Below, one piece after another: positions 55,742 to 64,000 of a DNA stretch of 64,000 nucleotides. The DNA comes from Aedes albopictus (Eukaryota; Arthropoda; Insecta; Diptera; Culicidae): the NCBI RefSeq assembly GCF_035046485.1, contig NC_085138.1, forward strand, positions 4,773,409 through 4,837,408, read 5' to 3'. The notes beneath the pieces are model-generated. The model had not been told where the DNA came from. It did no database searches and saw only the letters and a program-made list of their open reading frames with translations. A program made the position numbers and the translations under genes. The number at the start of each line of letters is the position of its first letter. Position 1 is the stretch's first letter.

Positions 55742-56800
55742 GGTAACTCTCGCTGAGACCGGCCCACTATTTACACCTTGTCTTCGAAAATGTTAAAAGG
55801 GATGATTTTGGTCGATGTTGGTCAAATGGTGGCTCATTTAAACCGTTATAACTCGAAAGTTTCTCCAAAAACCACCTCAAAAGATAGAACTACTATTTAC
55901 AATAATAAAAAGTTGGGTCGGCCATATTGATTTTGGCCGCCATCTTGGATTTTTATACCAAAACATTTTTTTCACCATGGTGGCAACCACCGATTTTCAA
56001 ATTTTTGCATCAATTGAAAGCTGAGACATTCATACATAACATATCAAAAAATTAGACATGTTTTTTTCCCTATCAAAAGTGATCTGCAGGCCTTTTATCT
56101 CATGGCAACGACACCAAAATGATTATGTATACCACACATAGGCGAAAAATAGGCAACAGAGACGACACGGAACTGCAATTTCCTCTCTTCATCTTTTCCA
56201 ATTTCAACGGTATTAGAAGAAATGGGACTACTGCATAAAATATTTTCAATAAAAGAAAACACAGATCTCCGATTGTTTGGGGTTCCTTTGGGGTTAAGCT
56301 TGTCGATGTGGAACGTTTTTCCGGAAAGATATCGGAACGGTACGACCAAAATCACGTCGTACCTCTACATAGGAGATAAAAGAACATAGTGTTTTTTCTT
56401 CTCTCTCCTGGTAGCGTGCGGTAGTTTCAATTGAATGCAAATCATGCTTACGGTTGACATGCAATGGAATTGAATTTGAAATTGATTTTTAAACCTGAAT
56501 AAATGTGGTTGCTCGAATGAAATGCTTTGCTTTGAAGTGTGTCGATGCTTGCCGGCTTTATGTGTTAGGATTACGTTGAATTATCCGAGTACCTTGCTTG
56601 TGAGAAGATCAATCCAAATAAAGACTAGCCTACCCGAATAAAAAATACATTAGAAAACAGAACGTTGTATTGTAACAGTACTATTTAGAATCATATGTTT
56701 ACAATAGACAGCACTGTAAAAATAAAAATACAAAAACAATAAGATGTAATGTAGACACCATACAGTGAATTGTAAATAAGATTTTTTCAATATATTATAC
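55742..56800. other. AT-rich non-coding sequence
   Basis: The phrase GGCCGCCATCTTGGAT near 55940 recalls the satellite at 62440-63745. An 86-codon ORF on the minus strand at 56095-56355 has no recognised motif. Confidence 0.5.
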
Positions 56801-56890
56801 GGGTTGTTAAGTATCGTAACAATTTCAGGTTATGTTTAGTTGGCGATTCAGTCATCAAATTGATTGAAAACGATGATTATATTTTCATCC

Positions 56891-56923
56891 AACGTTTCGC
56901 TTCGTATGGAAGCTTCTTCAGGG
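56891..56923 (-). ncRNA. Hammerhead-ribozyme-like core of the Penelope element
   Basis: Minus strand: CTGAAGA, then a perfect 5-bp stem GCTTC/GAAGC with a CATAC loop, then GAAAC. This is the hammerhead core order CUGANGA, stem II, GAAA. Penelope-like elements are known to carry minimal hammerheads. Stem I and a cleavage site were not resolved by eye. Confidence 0.55.
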
Positions 56924-57209
56924 ACTCTAAAAGTGTAGTTTATTTACTGTTTGTTTGTCATTAGTGCTTAATTTCTTACCAATTTGTATCGTTTTTTTGT
57001 CTAGTCGGATTTGTTAAACGTTGAAATGTCAATATTGCTAGAGTCTGTTGTGGATATTTTACAAAGATTATGGTGTGATTTGTGTGAAATATTTTTAAAG
57101 TGTACTTACAATTTGTTTTGGGGGTGGTAGCATTACGGAAAGCACTAATTTAGCAGGGTCAACTTTGGATGAATTATCTAGTTTGGAAGTGTGTCAATAA
57201 TATTATGGT

Positions 57210-58250
57210 CTATGGTCTGTTTGTGTTAGGTCTATTGGTGTGATTTGTTTTGGTTCTATTTTGAGCATTTTTAAATGTGTGTAGTATTCCTGCATAGGTT
57301 GCGTGTAGATTTTCTGTGTCCGATCGTTTGTTTACTGTTTTCTCAGTGTTGTATATGTGACAACTCTCTAGGAATTGGAGGTTGGTTGATTTGTGTGTCT
57401 TGTCTACTATTACTACTTCATCTAACTTAAACGAGTGTTCCATTGCTGCTGCGTGGTTAACTAATGCTGTCTTCTCTCTGATTTCTGCTATTGCTCCGTC
57501 CCTGTTTGTGTGTCCCTCCTCTCTCAGCTTTTGCAGCTTCCTCACGTTTGATCGATGGCCAGAGAGCCTGCTCTTTAGTTTTGTTGTTGTCATCCCAATA
57601 TAACATGCATCACAGTCTGCGCAGTCTATCCTGTACACTACATTGCTCTTTTCCCCTTGGCTGATTCTGTCTTTTACCATGGGTAGAATCAAGCCAACTG
57701 TTTTTGCCTGCTTGTGTGCTATGTGTATATTGGGATATTCTTTTCGTATGGTTTTAGTTATTTGCTCTGTTAGGCCGTCGATATTGGTGAGTGAGCGGAA
57801 ACATTTTTCTCCAGTGTCCTCTACGCTCACTTCCAGAGCTGTATTTGGTGTTACTCTTCTGTTTATTCGGGTTATGATTCGACTTGTTATTTGTTTTGGA
57901 TAGTCGTTCTGCTTCAAACGGTCGTGTATGATGCTGTTGATTGCTGATGACTCCAAGTTTGTCGAAAGTTGGAAGACTCTCTTAGCAAAATTCACCGCAA
58001 CATTCATCTTTGTGTGCATCGGATGACATGAATAATAATTCAATATTCTTCCGGAAGCCACGGGTTTTGCGTACCATTCGGTGACGACAGTGTGATCCTC
58101 TTTCCTAATTAGCATCATGTCTAGAAAGGGTAGCCGTCCATCTGTTTCTGTTTCGACCGTGAATTTTATACTGGTGTGTTGTTGATTGAATATCTCTCTC
58201 ACTTCGTCTATCTTGCTCGGTGGTAGCACTAAGAACAAGTCATCAACGTA
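57210..58250 (-). pseudogene. Penelope RT remnant with GIY-YIG endonuclease
   Basis: The frame starts right after a TAA at 58251-58253 with the catalytic YVDD box (58239-58250), then the RT thumb region. The GIY-YIG endonuclease shows VVYRI...CYIG near residues 203-219 (numbered from the TTG at 58238), a Cys cluster CADCDAC before it, an R in KSRLSGH near 227 and an E in AAMEHSF near 265. It ends with an Asn/Thr/Arg-rich tail. The Met assigned at 58238 is a TTG and not a real start. The frame is otherwise open for 342 codons, so the truncation is fairly recent. Confidence 0.85.
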
Positions 58251-59036
58251 TTACTGATACGTGGGTTTTAATATACCTACCGTACATTGTACGGTACATG
58301 AATGGTTTCAAACAATAAAATGAACTGTAAATATATTGGTTTTTAATTGTAATTTCACTACTGGCTATACATGTAATCAATGGTTTTGGAATGGTTCTAT
58401 TTTGTTATGTTGTATTGTTTAACACTTGGGGCAAGACACTGTGCTGGAGAGTACACTCAGGAAAATTGCCTCCTACTTAATGGCAAATATCCATGTGCTA
58501 AACCACATCCAAAGTATATGCAACCAATACCCGATTACGCAGGCAAATTAGCGCATGAATAGTATGTGCTCTAAATTGTATGAGGCGCTGCTGTATGGTG
58601 CCTCATCAAAAGTATGAGTCGCACTAATGGAAAGCATTTGTTTACCCCCGTGGCAAAAATCCATGTCCCGGACACATAGAAGGAATGAAGATTTTTTTCC
58701 CAGTGTACATTTTCCTTCACAGAGTTGCTCAGAATTTGTCCGGATTGCTCCCGTTTTGCTTGAGTATTGCCAGATACTATCGCAAAAACAAAACAATATT
58801 GCCCAATCTCCCGCTTTTCTTGCAGTTTTAGGGTTGTTTTTCAACAAATTTCGTCGATCATTGGTAAAAAGCGTTACTCAGAATTTCTCAGAGTTACTCT
58901 CGTTTGCACAGTGTTCTGCCGCTAGGTTTTACACGAGGTTTTACATTACATAAACCATATAATGTTATATTATCTTGTCATGTTCCTCCTGTTAATGGCA
59001 TCTTAAACTTTTTAGGCAAACTATCCTAAAAATAAT
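58251..59036. other. Non-coding interval, one short ORF
   Basis: No clear repeat. A 60-codon ATG ORF at 58380-58562 reads GARHCAGEYTQENC then LLLNGKYPCAKPHPKYM, which may be a decayed zinc-knuckle tail of a non-LTR ORF1 (HCAGE and NGKYPCA phrases). The hydrophobic start could also suggest a signal peptide. I do not call it a gene. Confidence 0.35.
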
Positions 59037-59316
59037 AGGGCCCATATAGCCGAGGCGGTAAACGCACGGGTATTCAGCATGACCATGCTGAGGGTGACGG
59101 GTTCGATTCCCGGTCGGTCCAGGATCATTTCGTAAAGGAAATTTCCTTGACTTCCTTGGGCATAGAGTATCTTCGTGCCTGCCACACGATATACGCATGC
59201 AAAATGGTCATTGGCAGAGGAAGCTCTCAGTTAATAACTGTGGAAGTGCTCATAGAACACTAAGCTGAGAAGCAGGCTTTGTCCCAGTGAGGACGTTACG
59301 CCAAGAAGAGAGAGAG
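59037..59316 (+). mobile_element. Feilai-like tRNA-derived SINE, 280 bp
   Basis: Starts AGGGCCCATATAGCCGAGGC, a tRNA-type A box (TAGCCGAGGCGG). A B box follows (GGTTCGATTCCCG near 59100), then a tRNA-unrelated body and a GA-repeat 3' end. The 14-bp duplication ATCCTAAAAATAAT flanks it (59023-59036, 59317-59330). It is transcribed by RNA polymerase III if active, and moved by a LINE's RT. Clean duplication suggests a recent insertion. Confidence 0.92.
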
Positions 59317-59457
59317 ATCCTAAAAATAATGTTAAATAGAACTATCTTTAATAGTGTGGACTAGAGTCAATCAAGTTCAACCAGGGTTTCAGATTATAAG
59401 AATGCGCTTTGGGAATTCTCCAGAACGTCTTGGACAACCCTCGTCTTAGTCTGAGTA

Positions 59458-60923
59458 CCGTCTACCCCCGTTGGTTTGACCTAATCTAATCTGAACACTT
59501 TTTAATTTGACCCCCTCTAATCTGCACATCGTTGTAACTCACCTTCGTTACGCCCGCTCAGTCCCAAGGACTCCCACCCCACTCAGGGTCGGCTAGTTCT
59601 GCCGAGGTTTTGATAGAAGAGGGAAAAGTAACAAATGGTCTACCTACTAAATGACGGCTTTATAAAAAGTCCTTAGTGTCCCTACGGCCCCAACTCCTAC
59701 CTATTCAACAACGTGGTACTTACAGAAAGTATGTGGTGTTAGTGTAGGGGCCCTGATGAACTCCGCCTGACCGTCTCGTTGGCCGGTGCCGTCGTCGCTT
59801 GGCGCTCGTGTCCTGTTCGGCCGGAATTGGCCGATCCGCTGGCCGGTAACGCTGTCGCTTGGCGCTCGTATTGCTCCTGTCCGGTCAAGATTGGCCGAGT
59901 CGCTTAAAGACCTGCCGGCCACCGTTCGTCCGCTCACTACGGCCGCGTGGGATTTCCTGGCCCGTCCGTAGACGTCGCACGTGTCTTGCCTGGGGGTTTC
60001 CAGGGCGTGTGGTCCACCCGAAACCTGATGCTTAAGGCGACTGCTCCCGTCACTGGTACGCTTCCTTCACCGGAGGATGTGTTACGCAGTCCCAATCTGG
60101 AGCTCTTCACTGCTGGCCACGTCACTATGGATCTCGCTATCGATTAATGCGGTCTTCAAAGGACTCCTTCTTCCGCCTTCTTCCGCATCTTCACTATACA
60201 GGTATACTGCCAATCTAACCTGGGAGGATCGAGTCCCGTCCCAACACTTGCCAATAACTTCTCAACAACTTTCCAACACTTGTAGCTTCTATCGTGGTCT
60301 ACCAGAAAGTGGACGAGCTTAGGTCTTGGATCCCATTCGGAACCGGCGAATAGCCCTTTCCCCACGGTTGGTAGCTATCGAAGTGCCAAACTGCATCGGC
60401 TACCAAGCGCTGTCTGCATGGGGTGTTTTGTGGTCGTGTTGTGTTGTGTGTCAATTAAACAAATTGTGTTCTATATTTGGTGTTAGGCTTTAATTTGACC
60501 GTTTGCCGTTCTCCTATCTAGCTCGTATGGAATAGCATGGGTTTTTGTTTTAGATTTGCATGGTTTAAAAAAGTTTTATTATTTATTTTATATTTGTCTT
60601 AACTATTTAGTAGGGTATAGCTAGCTAAGTATATTCGTTGTTTTTCCCTCTTATATGAATTAATTAACTGAGTTTTGGCTGAAAGTCGCTGAAAAAGAGT
60701 GGACATCGCGAAGCGACTGGTCACATCGTTCAAACTAAAAGCGGTTCAAACGTCAGTCTGCTCATAGATCGGGGTGAAACGGAACGCAGAATAAAAACAA
60801 AACAACAAAAAGGGTTGCCATCAGTGTGTTTTTCGATGTCCACAGGGTTACTAGAAGTTCGAATTAAAAAATGAACCCCGTTGGTTTGCATGAGGTGTCG
60901 TTCAAACCAACCGGGGTAGACGG
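59458..60923. mobile_element. TA-flanked inverted-repeat element containing a solo LTR
   Basis: Ends CCGTCTACCCCCGTTGGTTT and CCGTCTACCCCGGTTGGTTT in inverse orientation are flanked by TA (59456-59457, 60924-60925). A second inverted copy of the end sequence lies at about 60876-60895. The interior is almost wholly a 1.19-kb LTR insertion. Without it the element is about 270 bp, a normal MITE size for Tc1/mariner derivatives. Confidence 0.78.
59533..60725. repeat. Solo LTR, 1193 bp, TCGT duplication
   Basis: Starts TGTAACTCACC and ends GGTCACA, with TCGT on both sides (59529-59532, 60726-60729), a 4-bp duplication as in Ty3/gypsy elements. No internal gag-pol is present, so it is probably the product of LTR-LTR recombination. 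It holds a GC-rich region with two diverged units of about 60 bp (59775-59900). ORFs inside (59701-60365) are not gene-like. LTR strand is not determined. Confidence 0.7.
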
Positions 60924-60925
60924 TA

Positions 60926-61697
60926 GTCTCTGATTGCATTAACAGTTGAAGCTTAGGCTCCCATGCCCCACCATCCAGATAACCGGGTTTCGCAAACTAA
61001 GCATTATTTGTGGCAACACTTTGAGCGGCATGATGGAACTATGCCGAGCGCGCTAAGTGTTGTTAGACCACTAATGCAGTTGCATGAAGTGGGTGACGAG
61101 GTACATAAGTATAATTACAGCCTGCTTAACCGTTATTGCAATATTGAGGCTCCAGTTTGATTAAAGTTTGAAATACATAACAACTCACGAGAAAACTGTC
61201 AAGTTCGATTCAAATATTATGCGTTGCGCGAAAATTTGTACGCGCAAGCGCCCATACATCTCCGCCTGTAAGAAAAATCATTTTGGTGTTTTCGGCGCAG
61301 TATTCCCTGGCCAATTCGCGCACTTATTGTAGAAGACACTATGAAGATTAAACATACCAGCGGAGGTCTTTTAGCGATTTTGCACCTTTTTCACTCTCTA
61401 TTTTCTTGCAATGGGTAATATAAGTTCGGTTAAAAAGCGCTGCGAACCTATATTAGAAGTCGTTTCAGTGTCTAGTCCAGTCCGAAGTCCAGTCCATATG
61501 TTAAAGATAAATTTCGTCAATCACATTTGATTAGGTTATTACCGAAGGCAAGTTCACATGAGAGAAGAGGAGAAAACTCCCCTAAATGAAAATACAGAAA
61601 GAATAGTGTTGAACTCATCCACTGATTTACGGTAATCTGACCTGCGTCTTTCCGGGTTGACCTACATTCGTGTTCCTCTCATCTCACCCTACACAGA
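60926..61697. other. Intergenic sequence, nothing recognised
   Basis: A 65-codon ORF at 60963-61160 has an ATG but no known motif. No repeat termini found. Confidence 0.45.
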
Positions 61698-61916
61698 GTC
61701 TTGTATCATTTGGGCAGGTGTACCTATTTTGGGCACTTGCCGTTATAACTAAGTCAATTTCAAACCGATTGATTTGAATTTTTGTATAGAGTTAGGCACG
61801 TACAGTATCCAACTCTGTACAAAAATTCAATTCAATTGGTTTGAAATTGACTTAGTTATAGCGGCAAGTGCCCAAAATAGCAAAATACCTATAAACCTGC
61901 CCAAATGGTACAAGAC
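61698..61916. mobile_element. Palindromic MITE, 219 bp
   Basis: Long inverted arms (GTCTTGTAYCATTTGGGCAGG at the ends, then TTTTGGGCACTTGCCG and AACTAAGTCAATTTCAAACC) join through a short loop near 61800. Arm identity is high. The exact terminus and the target duplication are uncertain. Confidence 0.7.
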
Positions 61917-62439
61917 CCTACCTAGCCTGCCATATTTCTTGCATCTGCAGTCCTTAGGACACCTGGTTTACCACTTCACTTATTTAAACATTTTATTGAC
62001 TTTAAATAGATGTTTCAACCTAATGGCTTTTTTCTCTTTCCTTTCCTTTGCATAAAAACCTTAATTAATCCAACTAGCGGTGATGGCGCCTTTCTTATGC
62101 CTTCGAAAACACATTTCAACAAAACTCAAGTGACATGTTGATGAATATCGCACATTCATACGTTAAACAAAAATCCATTACATGGCACCAGAAATCATAT
62201 CGTTTATGTAGCTTTGGTGTTTGAGCCTCAAACTATTAAGGACATATATGAGTGAATTCAAAGATGGCCGCCACAATGGCTGCCTTGCAAATACCGAAAG
62301 CACGGATCTCGTCATCTAAACAACAAACAGAGCTGAAAAAGCAATGAGTAGCCTTGCTCACTCGTGATAAACATTGAGTAGCATTTTCGTTTCGGGCGTT
62401 TTCGCTCTTCCATTTCACCTTAATAAAAACCGCTATCTT
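61917..62439. other. Non-coding, no gene seen
   Basis: AT-rich sequence leading into the satellite. A GGCCGCC phrase appears near 62268. Confidence 0.5.
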
Positions 62440-63745
62440 GAATTTTGAGCCGCAATTTTGGATTTAAGTCCGCCATCTTGAATCTTATGGTCTTTATTTT
62501 TGAACTCCACACTTCTTCCCCATAACAGATATACCCATATCGCATGGTTTTAGAGCCCAGAACTCCATTGAACAGCCACCATCTTGAATTTGGAGCCGCC
62601 ACCTTGGTGTTTGGGCCACCATTTTGCATATTGAGGTCGCCATTTTTGGACTTCAGACATCTTCCCTTTACCAAATATACCCATATTACATGCATTTAGG
62701 GTCTAAAACTCCGTTATACAGCCGCCGTCTTGAATTTAAAGCCGCCATTTTAGATTTTAGATCGCCCTTTTGGAAATTGTGGTCGCCAGTTTTGGACTCC
62801 GGATATCTTCCTTATACCAAATATACCCATTTTTCATAGTTTTTTGGCCTAAAACTCCACTAAACAGCCTCCATCTTGAATTTGAAGCCGCCAGCTTGAA
62901 TTTTAGACCGCCATATTGGATATTCAGGTCGCCATTTTTGGACTCCAGACATTTTCCCCATGCAAAATATACCCTTATTGCATGGTTTTAGGGCCTAAAA
63001 TTCCGTTAAACAATCACCATCTTGAATTTGGAGCCGCCATTTCGAACTTTAGACCGCTATCTTGGATATTCAGGTTGCCATTTTTGGACTCCGGACACCT
63101 TCCCCATACAACTTATAACCATATTGCATGGTTTTAGAGCGAAAAACTCCACTAAACAACCGCCATCTTTGATTTGAAGCCACCATCTTGGATTTTATAT
63201 CGCCATCTTGGATATTCTGGTCGCTATTTTTGAACTCTAGACATCTTCCTCATACCAAATGTACCCATATTGCATGGTTTTAGGGCCTAAAACTCTTTTA
63301 AACAGCCTCCATCTTGAATTTGAAACCGTCATCTTAAATTTTGGAACGCCATCTTGAATGTTCAGGTCGCCATTTTTGGACTCCGGACATCTTCCCCATA
63401 CAAAATAAGGGCCTAAAACTCCGTTATACAGCCGCCATATTGAACTTCGAGCAGCCATCTTGGATATTCAGGTTGCCAAACTCCACTATACAGCTTCCAT
63501 CTTGAATTTAGAGCCGCTGTCTTGGATTTTAGACCGCCTTCTTGGATGTTCATATCGCCATTTTTGGACTCCAGACGTATTGTATTCCATATACAAAATA
63601 TACCATATTGCATGGTTTTAGGGCCTAAAACTTCGTTATACAGCCGCCATCTTGAATTTGGAACCACCATCTTGGATTTTAGACCGCCATATTGGATATT
63701 CAGGTCGCCATTTTTGGACTCCGGAAATCTTCCCTATACAAAATA
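62440..63745. repeat. Satellite-like tandem repeat, about 146 bp unit, 8-9 copies
   Basis: Units share CATGGTTTTAGGGCCTAAAA, the phrases CCGCCATCTTGAATTTG and CCATTTTTGGACTCC, then ACATCTTCCCCATAC. Spacings of the anchor phrase are about 148, 146, 146, 146 and 146 between 62542 and 63274. One later unit is internally deleted near 63400-63500. Overlapping ORFs of 71-91 codons on both strands are repeat translations. A related phrase lies at 55940. Confidence 0.85.
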
Positions 63746-64000
63746 TACCCGTAGACGCAGAAAAATAAATTGTAAACACAATTAAATTCTAGTTCAAATC
63801 AACCGATTTTTCAGTTTACTATAGCGACAAACTGAGTTCTAGTTTAAACTGAACTGTTCTACTGTTTAATAATACAAATATTTTCATTTGTCGAAATTTG
63901 TGACAGTTTGTTAAAACAAACAGAGATATGGTATTTTCAACATGAAATAATGGATTGATTCAAACGACTGCACTTTTGCCACTAACGCCACTAACAAACC
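63746..64000. other. AT-rich end of window
   Basis: No feature recognised. Confidence 0.5.

Larger units (their letters stand above)
56800..58250 (-). mobile_element. Penelope-like element, 5'-truncated
   Basis: The minus strand carries the end of a Penelope-type RT fused to a GIY-YIG endonuclease, followed by the conserved CTGAAGAAGC...GCGAAACGTT motif of these elements' terminal regions. Homology stops just before the YVDD box at 58250, so nearly all of the RT is missing. It is non-autonomous. Confidence 0.85.

Noticed and set aside
59037..59110. Functional tRNA gene
   Set aside because: A and B boxes are present but the segment continues into a SINE body with a target duplication; the cloverleaf is not convincing.
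62236..63785. ORFs of 60-91 codons on both strands
   Set aside because: Mostly translations of the 146-bp satellite unit, recurring with its period.

Overview
The window is eukaryotic and looks like a TE-dense intergenic or heterochromatic block of a mosquito genome, most likely Aedes. The organism call is inference. It rests on a SINE at 59037-59316 that I recognise as Feilai-like (tRNA-derived, Aedes), on a Lian-like LOA-clade retrotransposon, and on abundant MITEs and BEL/Pao and Ty3/gypsy elements. I see no convincing single-copy host gene. Nearly everything is a mobile element, a decayed copy of one, or a tandem array.

Layout, left to right. 1-9634: an almost complete Ty3/gypsy retrotransposon on the minus strand (3' LTR cut by the window edge, pol, gag, tRNA-Lys primer site, 1903-bp 5' LTR). 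The LTRs look identical, so the insertion is young. 9635-13690: short repeats, a 154-bp MITE (TTA duplication), a 1135-bp TA-flanked inverted-repeat element with a nested 347-bp element, and a diverged SINE. 13690-14692: a 5'-truncated non-LTR reverse transcriptase. 14735-15425: a GC-rich minisatellite. 15480-39474: an old BEL/Pao element broken into pieces by younger insertions. These are a small non-LTR fragment (16473-17063), a MITE (17323-17573), a Lian-like retrotransposon with 178-bp flanking direct repeats (18402-22928), a 6.5-kb TTAA-flanked inverted-repeat element (24608-31129), a 3.8-kb TAAT-flanked inverted-repeat element (33070-36850) and an 894-bp TTAA-flanked element (36985-37878).

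39820-54692 is bounded by matching inverted termini and ATA repeats, so it reads as one 14.9-kb non-autonomous element. It holds a young BEL/Pao element (40449-47395, identical 501-bp LTRs, ATCAT duplication) and a 5.1-kb GAATTC-rich array. 54693-64000 carries a truncated Penelope-like element with a GIY-YIG endonuclease and a hammerhead-like motif, a Feilai-like SINE with a 14-bp duplication, a TA-flanked element containing a solo LTR (TCGT duplication), several palindromic MITEs, and a satellite with a repeat of about 146 bp.

No transposase gene is visible, so every inverted-repeat DNA element here is non-autonomous and must have been moved in trans. The only largely intact coding capacity is the gypsy gag-pol, the BEL gag-pol (one nonsense codon and one probable frameshift) and the Lian-like EN-RT-RNase H ORF. 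The nesting gives a relative chronology: decayed BEL, then the TTAA and TAAT elements and the Lian-like copy, then the young gypsy and second BEL insertions. Coordinates of termini were read by eye. Family names are by motif recognition, not database search.
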